Notes under the pieces: model-generated
Databases searched by the model: none
The model's input: the letters and a program-made list of their open reading frames with translations, nothing else
Told to the model about the DNA's origin: nothing
In this document: in pieces, positions 55,863 to 63,876 of the stretch
How the letters are laid out: each line of letters starts with the position of its first letter
Position numbering within the stretch: the stretch's first letter is position 1
DNA from: Hephaestia mangrovi
GTDB lineage: Bacteria > Pseudomonadota > Alphaproteobacteria > Sphingomonadales > Sphingomonadaceae
Assembly (NCBI RefSeq): GCF_019880555.1
Contig: NZ_JAINVU010000002.1
Span: 679,381 to 743,380 of the forward strand
Length of the DNA stretch: 64,000 nt
Reading direction: 5' to 3'
Translations under genes and position numbers: made by a program

Positions 55863-57944
55863 ATGGCCAATCCGACAATCACGCGCAGGGCGACTTTAGC
55901 TGGCCTGATGGGCGGTGCCGCGGTCGTCGGCGCGGCTATTGCCGCGCCGCGCCGCGCCTGGGCGGCGCCGCGTCCCGCCGCCAGCGCCTCGGATGGCAAT
56001 CTGACGATCGACTTCGACAGTGCCCTGCATTCGCGTTTGTCGCGGGGCGGCCAGCCGCTGACCGAGCTCGAAGCGGGCGAGGGCTTACGCTTGTCCGACG
56101 GCACCGTGCTGGATCGCTTCCTGCTCGTCGACCATCGCGAAAAGACGCTGGCCAACGGCAAGCGGCACAGCCTGCGAGGCATCGCCGGCACGCAGATCGA
56201 GAAGCAAATCGATATCGTCTTCGACGATTCGCGGCCGGGTGCTGCGCTGATGACTGTCCAGTATCGCAATCTCGGTAAGCGGCCGGTAACGATTGCCGCC
56301 TGGTGGTCGGCCGCGCACACGCTGCTCCCGCATCCCAGGGGGGCGTGGACCTTCGCGGGCTCTTCGCATCCCGACCGGCGTGACTGGGTGCAGCCGGTGC
56401 GCCCCGATTTCCAGCAGCGCAATTATATGGGGATGAACGGCTCCGATTACGGCGGCGGCACGCCGTTGGCGGTGGTGTGGCGGCCCGACGTCGGCTTGGC
56501 GGTCGGCCATGTCGAGACGGTGCCGAAGCTGATCGCGCTCCCTGTCGCGTCGCAGCCTTGCGGCACGCGCATCGCGATCGAGGGCGATCAGCCGATCGTG
56601 CTCGCCCCCGGCGAGTCGGTGACGCTGCCCGAAACCTTCATCATGGCGCATCCCGGCGACCATTTTGCGGCGCTCGACACCTATCGCCGCATCATGGCCG
56701 AGCGCGGACTCGCTGCGCCCGCAATCCCCGATTCGAGCTACGAGCCGATCTGGTGCGCCTGGGGCTATGAGCGCAACGTCACCCCCGCGCAGGTCTATGG
56801 CACGCTCGACAAGGCGAAGTCGGTCGGCTGCACTTGGGCGGTGCTCGACGACGGCTGGCAAAAGGCGGTCGGCGACTGGGTCGCGGACACGAAACGCTTT
56901 CCGAGTGGCAACGCCGGCGTGAAAGCGATGGCCGATCGTATCAAGACATACGGCATGCGGCCCAAATTGTGGATCTCGCCCTTGTCGGCAGCACCCGACA
57001 GCGACCTGATGCACGACCACCGCGACATGCTGCTGCTCGATGCCAGCGGCAGCGCGCAGAACGTGACCTGGTGGAACAGCTACACGCTGTGCCCGGCCTA
57101 CCAGCCGACGGTCGACTATTTCAAAGCGGTCACGAAGCGCATCATCGGCGACTGGGGCTATGAGGGGCTGAAGATCGATGGGCAGGACCTGAACGGCGTC
57201 GCGCCCTGCTACAATCCCGCGCACAATCATGCGCGGCCGGAGGAATCGGTCGAGAAGCTGCAGGATTTCTGGAAGGCGATCTACGACACCGCGATCGGCA
57301 TCAACCCGGACGCGAACATCGAAATCTGCCCCTGCGGCGACTCGTTTGCCTTCTTCAACATTCCCGGCATGAACAACACGCCCGCATCCGATCCCGAATC
57401 GTCGTGGCAGGTCCGCCTGAAGGGTAAAACCTTCAAGGCAATGATGGGATCGTCGGCGCCATTTTCGGGCGATCATGTCGAGCTGAGCGACGGCGGCGAC
57501 GATTTCGCCTCGACCTACGGCATCGGCGGCATCCCCTCGACCAAGTTTACCTGGCCCAAGGACAGCGAGCACACCACCGATCCGCTGCCGCCCGGCGGCT
57601 TCGTGCTGACCCCGGCGAAGGAGGCGCTGTGGCGCAAGTGGATCGCGCTCTATCGCAAGAACATGCTGTCCAAAGGGCAGTATCTGGGCGAACTCTACGA
57701 TATCGGTTTCGACAAGCCCGAAGGCCATGTCGTCGCGGCCGGCGAGAGCTTGCACTACGCTTTCTATGCCAAGAGCTGGAACGGATCCGTCGAGCTGCGC
57801 GGGCTGGGCAAGGGCCGTTACCGCCTCACCAACAGCTTTACCGGCGAGCCGATGGGTACCGTCAGCGCCGCTGACAACCGGATCAACGCCACGTTTAACC
57901 GCTTCCTCGTCATCGAGGCGGCGCCCGCAGGAGACGCCGCATGA
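55863..57944 (+). CDS. Tat-exported alpha-galactosidase / alpha-GalNAc-ase (clan GH-D)
   Basis: 693 residues. A twin-arginine signal (TRRATLAG, 7-14) with cleavage near AWA-A predicts folded export. An N-terminal beta-sandwich (about 45-285) is followed by a TIM barrel: WCAWGYERN, VLDDGWQKAVGDW, and LKIDGQD with the likely nucleophile Asp439. The acid/base is probably an Asp within CPCGDSF or ASDPESSW (not settled). This is the GH36/GH27-type layout. AgaS, KbaZ and a sugar kinase next door make alpha-N-acetylgalactosaminidase an attractive specificity, but that is inference. Coupled (4-base overlap) to a permease gene. Confidence 0.85.
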   Translation: MANPTITRRATLAGLMGGAAVVGAAIAAPRRAWAAPRPAASASDGNLTIDFDSALHSRLSRGGQPLTELEAGEGLRLSDGTVLDRFLLVDHREKTLANGKRHSLRGIAGTQIEKQIDIVFDDSRPGAALMTVQYRNLGKRPVTIAAWWSAAHTLLPHPRGAWTFAGSSHPDRRDWVQPVRPDFQQRNYMGMNGSDYGGGTPLAVVWRPDVGLAVGHVETVPKLIALPVASQPCGTRIAIEGDQPIVLAPGESVTLPETFIMAHPGDHFAALDTYRRIMAERGLAAPAIPDSSYEPIWCAWGYERNVTPAQVYGTLDKAKSVGCTWAVLDDGWQKAVGDWVADTKRFPSGNAGVKAMADRIKTYGMRPKLWISPLSAAPDSDLMHDHRDMLLLDASGSAQNVTWWNSYTLCPAYQPTVDYFKAVTKRIIGDWGYEGLKIDGQDLNGVAPCYNPAHNHARPEESVEKLQDFWKAIYDTAIGINPDANIEICPCGDSFAFFNIPGMNNTPASDPESSWQVRLKGKTFKAMMGSSAPFSGDHVELSDGGDDFASTYGIGGIPSTKFTWPKDSEHTTDPLPPGGFVLTPAKEALWRKWIALYRKNMLSKGQYLGELYDIGFDKPEGHVVAAGESLHYAFYAKSWNGSVELRGLGKGRYRLTNSFTGEPMGTVSAADNRINATFNRFLVIEAAPAGDAA

Positions 57945-58879
57945 CCGCCACCCCGACGCCAGCAGGCCGTCAGCTCTGGCTGATCAACGCTTTGATCACC
58001 GTCGTGCTGTGGGGCGTGTGGGGCGCGTTTTCGGACCAGTCACCCAAGCACGGCTTCCCCGATACCCTGGTCTATTGCGTGTGGGCGCTGACGATGATCC
58101 CGCCGGCGTTCATCGCGTTGCGCGCCAGCGGAACGAAGCTGGAGACGAGTCCGCGCGCGATCGCTTATGGCATGGCGGTCGGGCTGCTCGGCGCGGGCGG
58201 GCAGATGGTGCTGTTCTACGCGGTGACGCGCGGGCCCGCCTACCTCATCTTCCCGATCATCTCGCTGTCGCCGCTGGTCACCATCGTCATGTCATTCGCG
58301 CTGCTCGGCGAGCGGACCGGCAAGCTCGGCATTCTCGGCATCCTTCTCGCGCTGATCGCGCTGCCGATCTTCAACTACTCGCCCGCCGACGGCGCCTCGG
58401 CGAGCGGGTCGACCTGGTTCGTGCTGGCGCTGATCGTCATGCTGTGCTGGGGCGTGCAGGCCTATTTCATGAAATCGGCCAACAACTACATGTCGGCCGA
58501 GGGCATCTTCTTCTACATGATGCTCGCCGGGCTGCTGCTGGTGCCGGTCGCCTGGCTGCTCACTGACCGATCGCAGCCGATCAACTGGGGCTGGAGCGGC
58601 CCCGCGCTCGCCGCCGGCATCCAGGTGTTGAACGCGATCGGCGCGCTGACGCTGGTCTTCGCCTTCCGCTACGGCAAGGCGATCATCGTCGCGCCGCTTT
58701 CCAACGCCGGCGCGCCGCTCGCCACCGCGATCATCTCGCTGATCGCGCTCGGGGTGATGCCGGGCACGCTGAAGATCATCGGCCTGGTGCTGGCACTCGC
58801 TGCCTCGGTGATGCTGGCGATCGAGCCCGACGCCGCCGACGAGACGCTCGAACCCGTCGCCGAACCCGCTACGGTATAA
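57941..58879 (+). CDS. EamA/DMT-family permease
   Basis: 312 residues with ten membrane helices in two EamA halves (helix 1 LINALITVVLWGVWGAFS; second half from WFVLALIVMLCWGVQAYFM). The DMT superfamily moves small organic molecules. The start overlaps the hydrolase stop by ATGA, so the inferred cargo is the released sugar. It is unlike known GalNAc carriers (PTS or MFS AgaP). Confidence 0.85.
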   Translation: MTATPTPAGRQLWLINALITVVLWGVWGAFSDQSPKHGFPDTLVYCVWALTMIPPAFIALRASGTKLETSPRAIAYGMAVGLLGAGGQMVLFYAVTRGPAYLIFPIISLSPLVTIVMSFALLGERTGKLGILGILLALIALPIFNYSPADGASASGSTWFVLALIVMLCWGVQAYFMKSANNYMSAEGIFFYMMLAGLLLVPVAWLLTDRSQPINWGWSGPALAAGIQVLNAIGALTLVFAFRYGKAIIVAPLSNAGAPLATAIISLIALGVMPGTLKIIGLVLALAASVMLAIEPDAADETLEPVAEPATV

Positions 58880-58880
58880 A

Positions 58881-58927
58881 TTTCATTATGCATCGTTTTA
58901 TTGTGTTTCGTTTTGTTTCTTTCTATG
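58881..58927. promoter_or_regulatory. AgaR-like sites before the KbaZ gene
   Basis: TTTCATTATG (58881), CATCGTTTTA, then TTTCGTTTTGTTTCTTTC (58906-58923). The last 18 bases match the published E. coli AgaR consensus TTTCRTTTYRTTTYNYTT in all but one position. Just after the permease stop, so it probably controls an internal promoter for kbaZ onward. Confidence 0.65.
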
Positions 58928-58952
58928 CGAGTTGCGTCTTCAAGGAGCAATC

Positions 58953-60236
58953 ATGAAAGCAATTCGCGACCTTATCTCCTGCCACAAGGCGGGCGAGCGT
59001 GTCGGCATCACGTCGGTCTGTTCGGCGCATCCGCTGGTGATCGAAGCGACGCTGCGCCACGCGCTCGCGCATGATGCGCCGCTCGCGCTGATCGAGGCGA
59101 CCTCGAACCAGGTCAATCAGGACGGCGGCTATACCGGTATGACGCCCGCCGATTACCGCGACTTCGTGTGGGCGATCGCGGATCGCGTCGGCTTCCCGCA
59201 CGATCGGCTGGCGCTGGGCGGCGATCATCTCGGGCCGAATGCGTGGACGAAGCTCCCGGCCGTCGAGGCGATGGCCAAGGCCGAGGTGATGGTGGCCAAT
59301 TACGTCGCCGCCGGGTTCGGCAAGATCCATCTCGATTGCTCGATGAGCTGCGCCGACGATCCCGTGCCGCTGCCCGAACGCACCATCGCCGAGCGTGCTG
59401 CGCGGCTGTGCACCGCCGCCGAGGCCGCCTATTCGGGCGATCCCGCCAATGCCCCGAGCTACATCATCGGCACCGAAGTGCCCGTGCCCGGCGGCGCGGC
59501 GGAGGATCTCGACGAACTCGCCGTCACCACGCCCGATGACGCGCTGGCGACGATCGACATGCACCGCGACCTGTTCGCCGAGCAGGGGCTTTCCGCGGCG
59601 TGGGACCGCGTCATCGCCACCGTCGTCCAGCCCGGCGTCGAGTTCGATCACGACAAAGTGGTCGATTACGTTCCCGAAAAGGCGACCGCGCTCAGCGCCG
59701 CGATCGCGCCGGTCGACCATATCGTCTTCGAGGCGCACTCGACCGATTATCAGACGCCCGCCGCACTCGCCGCGTTGGTCCGCGATCATTTCGCGATCCT
59801 CAAGGTCGGTCCCGGTGTGACCTTCGCGTTGCGCGAGGCGCTATGGGCGCTCGACGCGATCGAGCGCGAGATCGTTCCCGCCGACCGCCGCGCCAACCTG
59901 CGCGACGTGACGATCGCGCGGATGCACGCGGAGCCGGCCAATTGGTCGAAATATTATCACGGACAAGGCGCGGGCCTCGATTTCCAGCTCAACTACAGTT
60001 TCAGCGACCGCATCCGCTATTACTGGCCCAACAAGGCGATCACTGCAGCACAGGACAAGCTGTTCGCCAATCTGCGCGCGACCGTGCCGCCGCTGCCGCT
60101 GGTCAGCCAATATCTGCCCATCGCCTTTGCCGCGCACCGCGCGGGCCGCACCACGCTCGATCCGGTCGACCTGGTGATCGCCCACGTCAACGCGACGCTC
60201 GACGCTTATTACGGAGCCTGTCACCCCAATGTCTGA
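58953..60236 (+). CDS. kbaZ: KbaZ/AgaZ (GatZ-family) tagatose-bisphosphate aldolase subunit or epimerase
   Basis: 427 residues, normal for the GatZ/KbaZ family; start ATG 58953 after AAGGAG. Blocks: SAHPLVIEATLRHA, EATSNQVNQDGGYTGM, ALGGDHLGPN, GFGKIHLDCSM, GTEVPVPGG, VFEAHSTDYQT, HFAILKVGPGVTFALREA. KbaZ is classically the non-catalytic partner of KbaY in tagatose-1,6-bisphosphate aldolase, but other members epimerise tagatose-6-phosphate. No KbaY is in the window. Overlaps agaS by 8 bases. Confidence 0.92.
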   Translation: MKAIRDLISCHKAGERVGITSVCSAHPLVIEATLRHALAHDAPLALIEATSNQVNQDGGYTGMTPADYRDFVWAIADRVGFPHDRLALGGDHLGPNAWTKLPAVEAMAKAEVMVANYVAAGFGKIHLDCSMSCADDPVPLPERTIAERAARLCTAAEAAYSGDPANAPSYIIGTEVPVPGGAAEDLDELAVTTPDDALATIDMHRDLFAEQGLSAAWDRVIATVVQPGVEFDHDKVVDYVPEKATALSAAIAPVDHIVFEAHSTDYQTPAALAALVRDHFAILKVGPGVTFALREALWALDAIEREIVPADRRANLRDVTIARMHAEPANWSKYYHGQGAGLDFQLNYSFSDRIRYYWPNKAITAAQDKLFANLRATVPPLPLVSQYLPIAFAAHRAGRTTLDPVDLVIAHVNATLDAYYGACHPNV

Positions 60237-61371
60237 CCTACTTTCCGTCGCGCCCAAGGTGGCCGATGGCACCGAGCCGTGGACGCGGCGCGAAATCCTG
60301 CAGCAGCCCGATACGCTGCGCGCGACGCAGGCGCTGCTTGCCGAACGACGCGGCGAGATCGACGCGTTCCTCGCGCCGCTGCTCGGCAAGCCCGACCTGC
60401 GCATCGTGCTGGCCGGCGCCGGCACCTCGGCGTTTATCGGTGAGTGCCTCGCCGCGACGCTGGCGCGGGCGGCCGGCCGCGATGTCGAGGCGGTCGCCAC
60501 CACCGACATCGTCAGCGCGCCCGACCTCTATCTGCGCGCGGACACGCCGACGCTGCTCGTCTCGTTCGGTCGCTCGGGCAACAGCCCTGAGAGTATCGCC
60601 GCGGTCGAACTGGTCGACGCACGGATCGACGACATCCACCACCTGATCATCACCTGCAACGCCGACGGCGCGCTGGCGCAGCGGGCGGACGACGACGCTT
60701 ATGTCGTCGTGCTGCCCGACGCGACGCACGACCGCGGCTTCGCGATGACCTCCAGCTTCTCAGCGATGATGTACGCCGCGCTCGCGATCTTCTCGGGCAT
60801 CAGTGCATTCGACGCGCGGGTCGAACCGATCGCCGATGCGGTGACGGGGGTGCTGGAAACGGCCGACCCGCGAATGGCGAAGCTTGCGGCACGCGAGTTC
60901 ACACGCGTAGTCTATCTGGGTAGTGGCCCGTTTCAGGGTCTGGCGCGCGAAGCCGCGCTGAAGCTGCTCGAACTCACCGACGGCGCCACCGCGACGATGT
61001 TCGATACGACACTCGGCTTCCGCCACGGGCCGAAGACTTTCGTTAATCGGGACACGCTGATCGTGGTTTTCGTCTCGAACGATCCGCTGACGCGGGCTTA
61101 TGACGTCGACATGATCGAGGAACTGCGACGCGACAAGGTGGCCGGCGCGGTGCTGGCGGTGTCGGCCGGTGGCGAGGTGGGCGATACGATCGCGGTGCGC
61201 GGGCTGGACGGCGCCGCCGACACCGACCTGCTGTTCCCGTTCATCGTGCCCGCGCAACTGTTCGCGCTGCACGCCTCGCTCGAGCGCGGCCTGACGCCCG
61301 ACACGCCCAATCAGGCCGGCACCGTCAACCGCGTCGTCCAGGGCGTGCGCATCCACAAAACCGGCGCATGA
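60229..61371 (+). CDS. agaS: AgaS-type sugar isomerase/deaminase
   Basis: 380 residues, two SIS domains: LAGAGTSAFIGECLA and SFGRSGNSPESIAAVE in the first, VYLGSGPFQGLAREAALKLLELT and FRHGPKTFV in the second. AgaS converts galactosamine-6-phosphate to tagatose-6-phosphate plus ammonia. A GlmS-type glutaminase domain is absent, as expected. 4-base overlap with the kinase gene. Confidence 0.92.
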   Translation: MSDLLSVAPKVADGTEPWTRREILQQPDTLRATQALLAERRGEIDAFLAPLLGKPDLRIVLAGAGTSAFIGECLAATLARAAGRDVEAVATTDIVSAPDLYLRADTPTLLVSFGRSGNSPESIAAVELVDARIDDIHHLIITCNADGALAQRADDDAYVVVLPDATHDRGFAMTSSFSAMMYAALAIFSGISAFDARVEPIADAVTGVLETADPRMAKLAAREFTRVVYLGSGPFQGLAREAALKLLELTDGATATMFDTTLGFRHGPKTFVNRDTLIVVFVSNDPLTRAYDVDMIEELRRDKVAGAVLAVSAGGEVGDTIAVRGLDGAADTDLLFPFIVPAQLFALHASLERGLTPDTPNQAGTVNRVVQGVRIHKTGA

Positions 61372-62312
61372 GCGAGGCGCGATACTTCCTCGGCGTCGAC
61401 GGCGGCGGCACCAAGACCGAGTTCTTCGCGATCGATGCGGCCGGCGTGGTGGTCGCGCGCCAGATCGAGGGCACGACCTATCACCTGCAGGTCGGCCTCG
61501 ACGGCGCGGTACGCGCGCTGGCGGCGGGGATCGAGGGCATCTGCCACCAGACCGGCATTGCGCCGGCCGACCTGACCTACGCCTTTTTCGGGTTGCCGGC
61601 ATTCGGCGAGGACAGCGCGATCGACCCGCAACTCGACACGCAGTGCGGCCGCCTGCTCGGCCACGACCGCTATCGCTGCGGCAACGACATGATCTGCGGC
61701 TGGGCGGGCTCGCTGGCCTGCGCCGACGGGATCAACCTCGTCGCCGGCACCGGCTCGATCGGCTATGGCGAGCGGCAGGGCAAGGCCGCGCGCGTCGGCG
61801 GCTGGGGCGAGGTGTTCAGCGACGAGGGCTCGGCCTACTGGATCGCGATCCAGGGCCTCAATGCCTTCACCCGGATGAGCGACGGAAGGTTGCCCAAAGG
61901 CGCGCTGCACGAGGCGTTCCGCCGCCGGCTCGACCTCGACGCCGATCTCGACATCTGCGCCAAGGTGATGGGCGAACGCGGCCTCGAGCGCGACGAGATT
62001 GCGGGCCTTGCGCCGGTCGTCGCCGAAGCGGTTGCGGCGGGGGATCCGGTCGCAATCGCGATCCATGATGCCGCCGCCGACGAACTGGCGGCGATGGCCG
62101 AGGCGCTGCGCGCGACGCTCGGCTTCGCGGCCGACGAGCCGGTGCCGCTGTCCTGGTCGGGCGGCGTGCTGACCAACGACGCTTCGGTGCGTGGCCGGCT
62201 GGAGCAACGATTGCGCGCGCTCGGCCCCTATCAGATCGTCGAGCCGCGGCATTCGCCGGCTTACGGCGCCGCGCTCTACGCCGCGCATCAGGTTGGTGAG
62301 ACGCCCGGCTGA
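61368..62312 (+). CDS. BadF/BadG-type amino-sugar kinase
   Basis: 314 residues of actin-like ATPase fold. Phosphate-1 loop FLGVDGGGTKTE (8-19), adenosine/phosphate-2 LVAGTGSIGYG, GGWGEVFSDEGSAYWIA, SWSGGVLTND. This is the N-acetylglucosamine-kinase (BadF) family. In this context it should phosphorylate (N-acetyl)galactosamine at C6 after uptake by a non-PTS permease. 4-base overlap with agaS. Confidence 0.88.
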   Translation: MSEARYFLGVDGGGTKTEFFAIDAAGVVVARQIEGTTYHLQVGLDGAVRALAAGIEGICHQTGIAPADLTYAFFGLPAFGEDSAIDPQLDTQCGRLLGHDRYRCGNDMICGWAGSLACADGINLVAGTGSIGYGERQGKAARVGGWGEVFSDEGSAYWIAIQGLNAFTRMSDGRLPKGALHEAFRRRLDLDADLDICAKVMGERGLERDEIAGLAPVVAEAVAAGDPVAIAIHDAAADELAAMAEALRATLGFAADEPVPLSWSGGVLTNDASVRGRLEQRLRALGPYQIVEPRHSPAYGAALYAAHQVGETPG

Positions 62313-62334
62313 AACCGTTAGCGAAAGGCAAGTC

Positions 62335-63048
62335 ATGAAGGTGAAGGTCATCGGGTTGTCGATCGCGGCGCTATCCGCCGCTTCCTTCGCCGTCCTGCTC
62401 CATGCCGCGCCCCCGGCCATCGGCCTCACCGTCGACATCACCGCGCCAGCCGACAACAGCCGCCTGCCCTGGAACGCGCAGGCAGCCTATGCCGTCACCG
62501 CCAGCTATGACGGCAAGTCGACCAAATATGGCGAGCTGCCGGCCAATTCGGTGGTTTTGCGCGCCACCTATGTCGCCAACGCCGACGCGCCGGCGGCGCG
62601 CCAAGCGGCGCCGCTGCCCGAGGCGCTGGTCCAAGTCAGCCGGTCGAACTGCATGGGCTGCCACGATTTCGCGGCGAGCTCGGCGGGCCCGTCGTTCGCT
62701 GCAATCGGCAAGCGCTATGCCGGTCGCGCCGGCGCGGCTGCGCTGCTCGCGGGGCACATCCGCAACGGCTCGAGCGGGAGCTGGGGCGGCGGCGCGATGC
62801 CGCCACACCCCGACCTGTCGGCGACGCAGGCGATCGCCATCGCGCAATGGATCATCGCCCATGGCAACGACCCGACGACGCACTACTCGATCGGCAGGAG
62901 CGGAAGTTTCCGGATGAGCGCGCCTGCCAAGCCGGGGCCGCACGCCGGCATGGTACTCTCCGCTTTTTACACCGGCGCGCTAAAGCCCGGTGACACGCGC
63001 GCTGCCAGTGGTCGCGACACGATCGTCGTTCATGGCGCGGGGTCCTGA
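62335..63048 (+). CDS. Exported c-type cytochrome
   Basis: 237 residues from ATG 62335. Signal peptide to about LHA-A (28), an extracellular-type beta segment (DITAPADNSRLPWN, about 33-80), then a class I cytochrome c with heme site CMGCH near residue 106 and a distal Met in GGGAMPPHP. A short tail follows. Its stop overlaps the next start by one base, making it the obvious electron acceptor of the FAD oxidase. Coupling to sugar genes is unusual. Confidence 0.88.
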   Translation: MKVKVIGLSIAALSAASFAVLLHAAPPAIGLTVDITAPADNSRLPWNAQAAYAVTASYDGKSTKYGELPANSVVLRATYVANADAPAARQAAPLPEALVQVSRSNCMGCHDFAASSAGPSFAAIGKRYAGRAGAAALLAGHIRNGSSGSWGGGAMPPHPDLSATQAIAIAQWIIAHGNDPTTHYSIGRSGSFRMSAPAKPGPHAGMVLSAFYTGALKPGDTRAASGRDTIVVHGAGS

Positions 63049-63876
63049 TGGAGCGGCGCACCTTCCTCAAGACCGTCGCCGCCGGCATCGGCGCCTCGAT
63101 GATCGGCACGCACGCGGATGCGCAGGATGCGTCGCGCCAAGCCAGCGGCAAGCGCGTCATCGTCGCGGGTGCCGGCATCAGCGGCCTGTGCTGCGCCTAT
63201 GAGCTGATGCAGCGCGGGATCGACGTCACCGTGCTGGAGGCATCGGGGCGCTATGGCGGCCACGTCTTCACCGGTCATGACGGGCTGTCGGACGGACTAT
63301 GGGCCGATTACGGTGCCGATCATCTCACCAAACCGGGCTACGAGCAGTTCTTCCGCTATGTCGAGGCGTTCGGGCTGGAGGCGGTGCCCTATCCCAATGC
63401 CGAGGGCTCGCCGCTCCCCGCCAATAACGGTCAGCTCACCCAGATCGGCGGGAAATTCTACACCGACGCGCAGCTTGCCGATCCCGTCACGCTGAAGGCG
63501 TTCGGCTTCAACGAGCGCGAAATCGCCTTTCTGTCGCAGCATCCGTGGTACGAGCTGCCCGCGCTTTATCTCACAGAATTGATCGCCCGTTTCCACGATC
63601 CCAGTCAGCCATTCGGCAACGGCTGTGACGATCTCGATGCGATCGATCTCGACACGCTCTATGCCCGGCAAGGCGCCTCGCAGCGCGCGCGGGATTATCT
63701 TGGCGGGCAGCACGTCAACGCGCTCTACGGCCTGTGGCGCTTCGCGGTGATGAAGGATCGCGGCATTCCGCTGTCGGAGGGCGAGACCTTCCATCTGAAG
63801 GGCGGCAACGAGGAGATGCCGAAGGCGTTCGCCGCCCGGCTCGGCGCGCGGGTGAAGCTCGACCACCCGATTACTG
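63048..63876 (+). pseudogene. FAD-dependent amine oxidase, cut by an IS element
   Basis: About 276 codons remain. N-terminal twin-arginine motif RRTFLK for Tat export, the FAD Rossmann loop VIVAGAGISGLCCAYE (about 37-52) and LEASGRYGGHVFT follow, as in flavin amine oxidase/protoporphyrinogen-oxidase-type enzymes. The family region breaks off at KLDHPIT, where the covering sequence becomes the IS110 left end; the frame stops at 63938. The C-terminal half with substrate and FAD contacts is missing, so it is not functional in this state. Start overlaps the cytochrome stop by 1 base. Confidence 0.85.
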
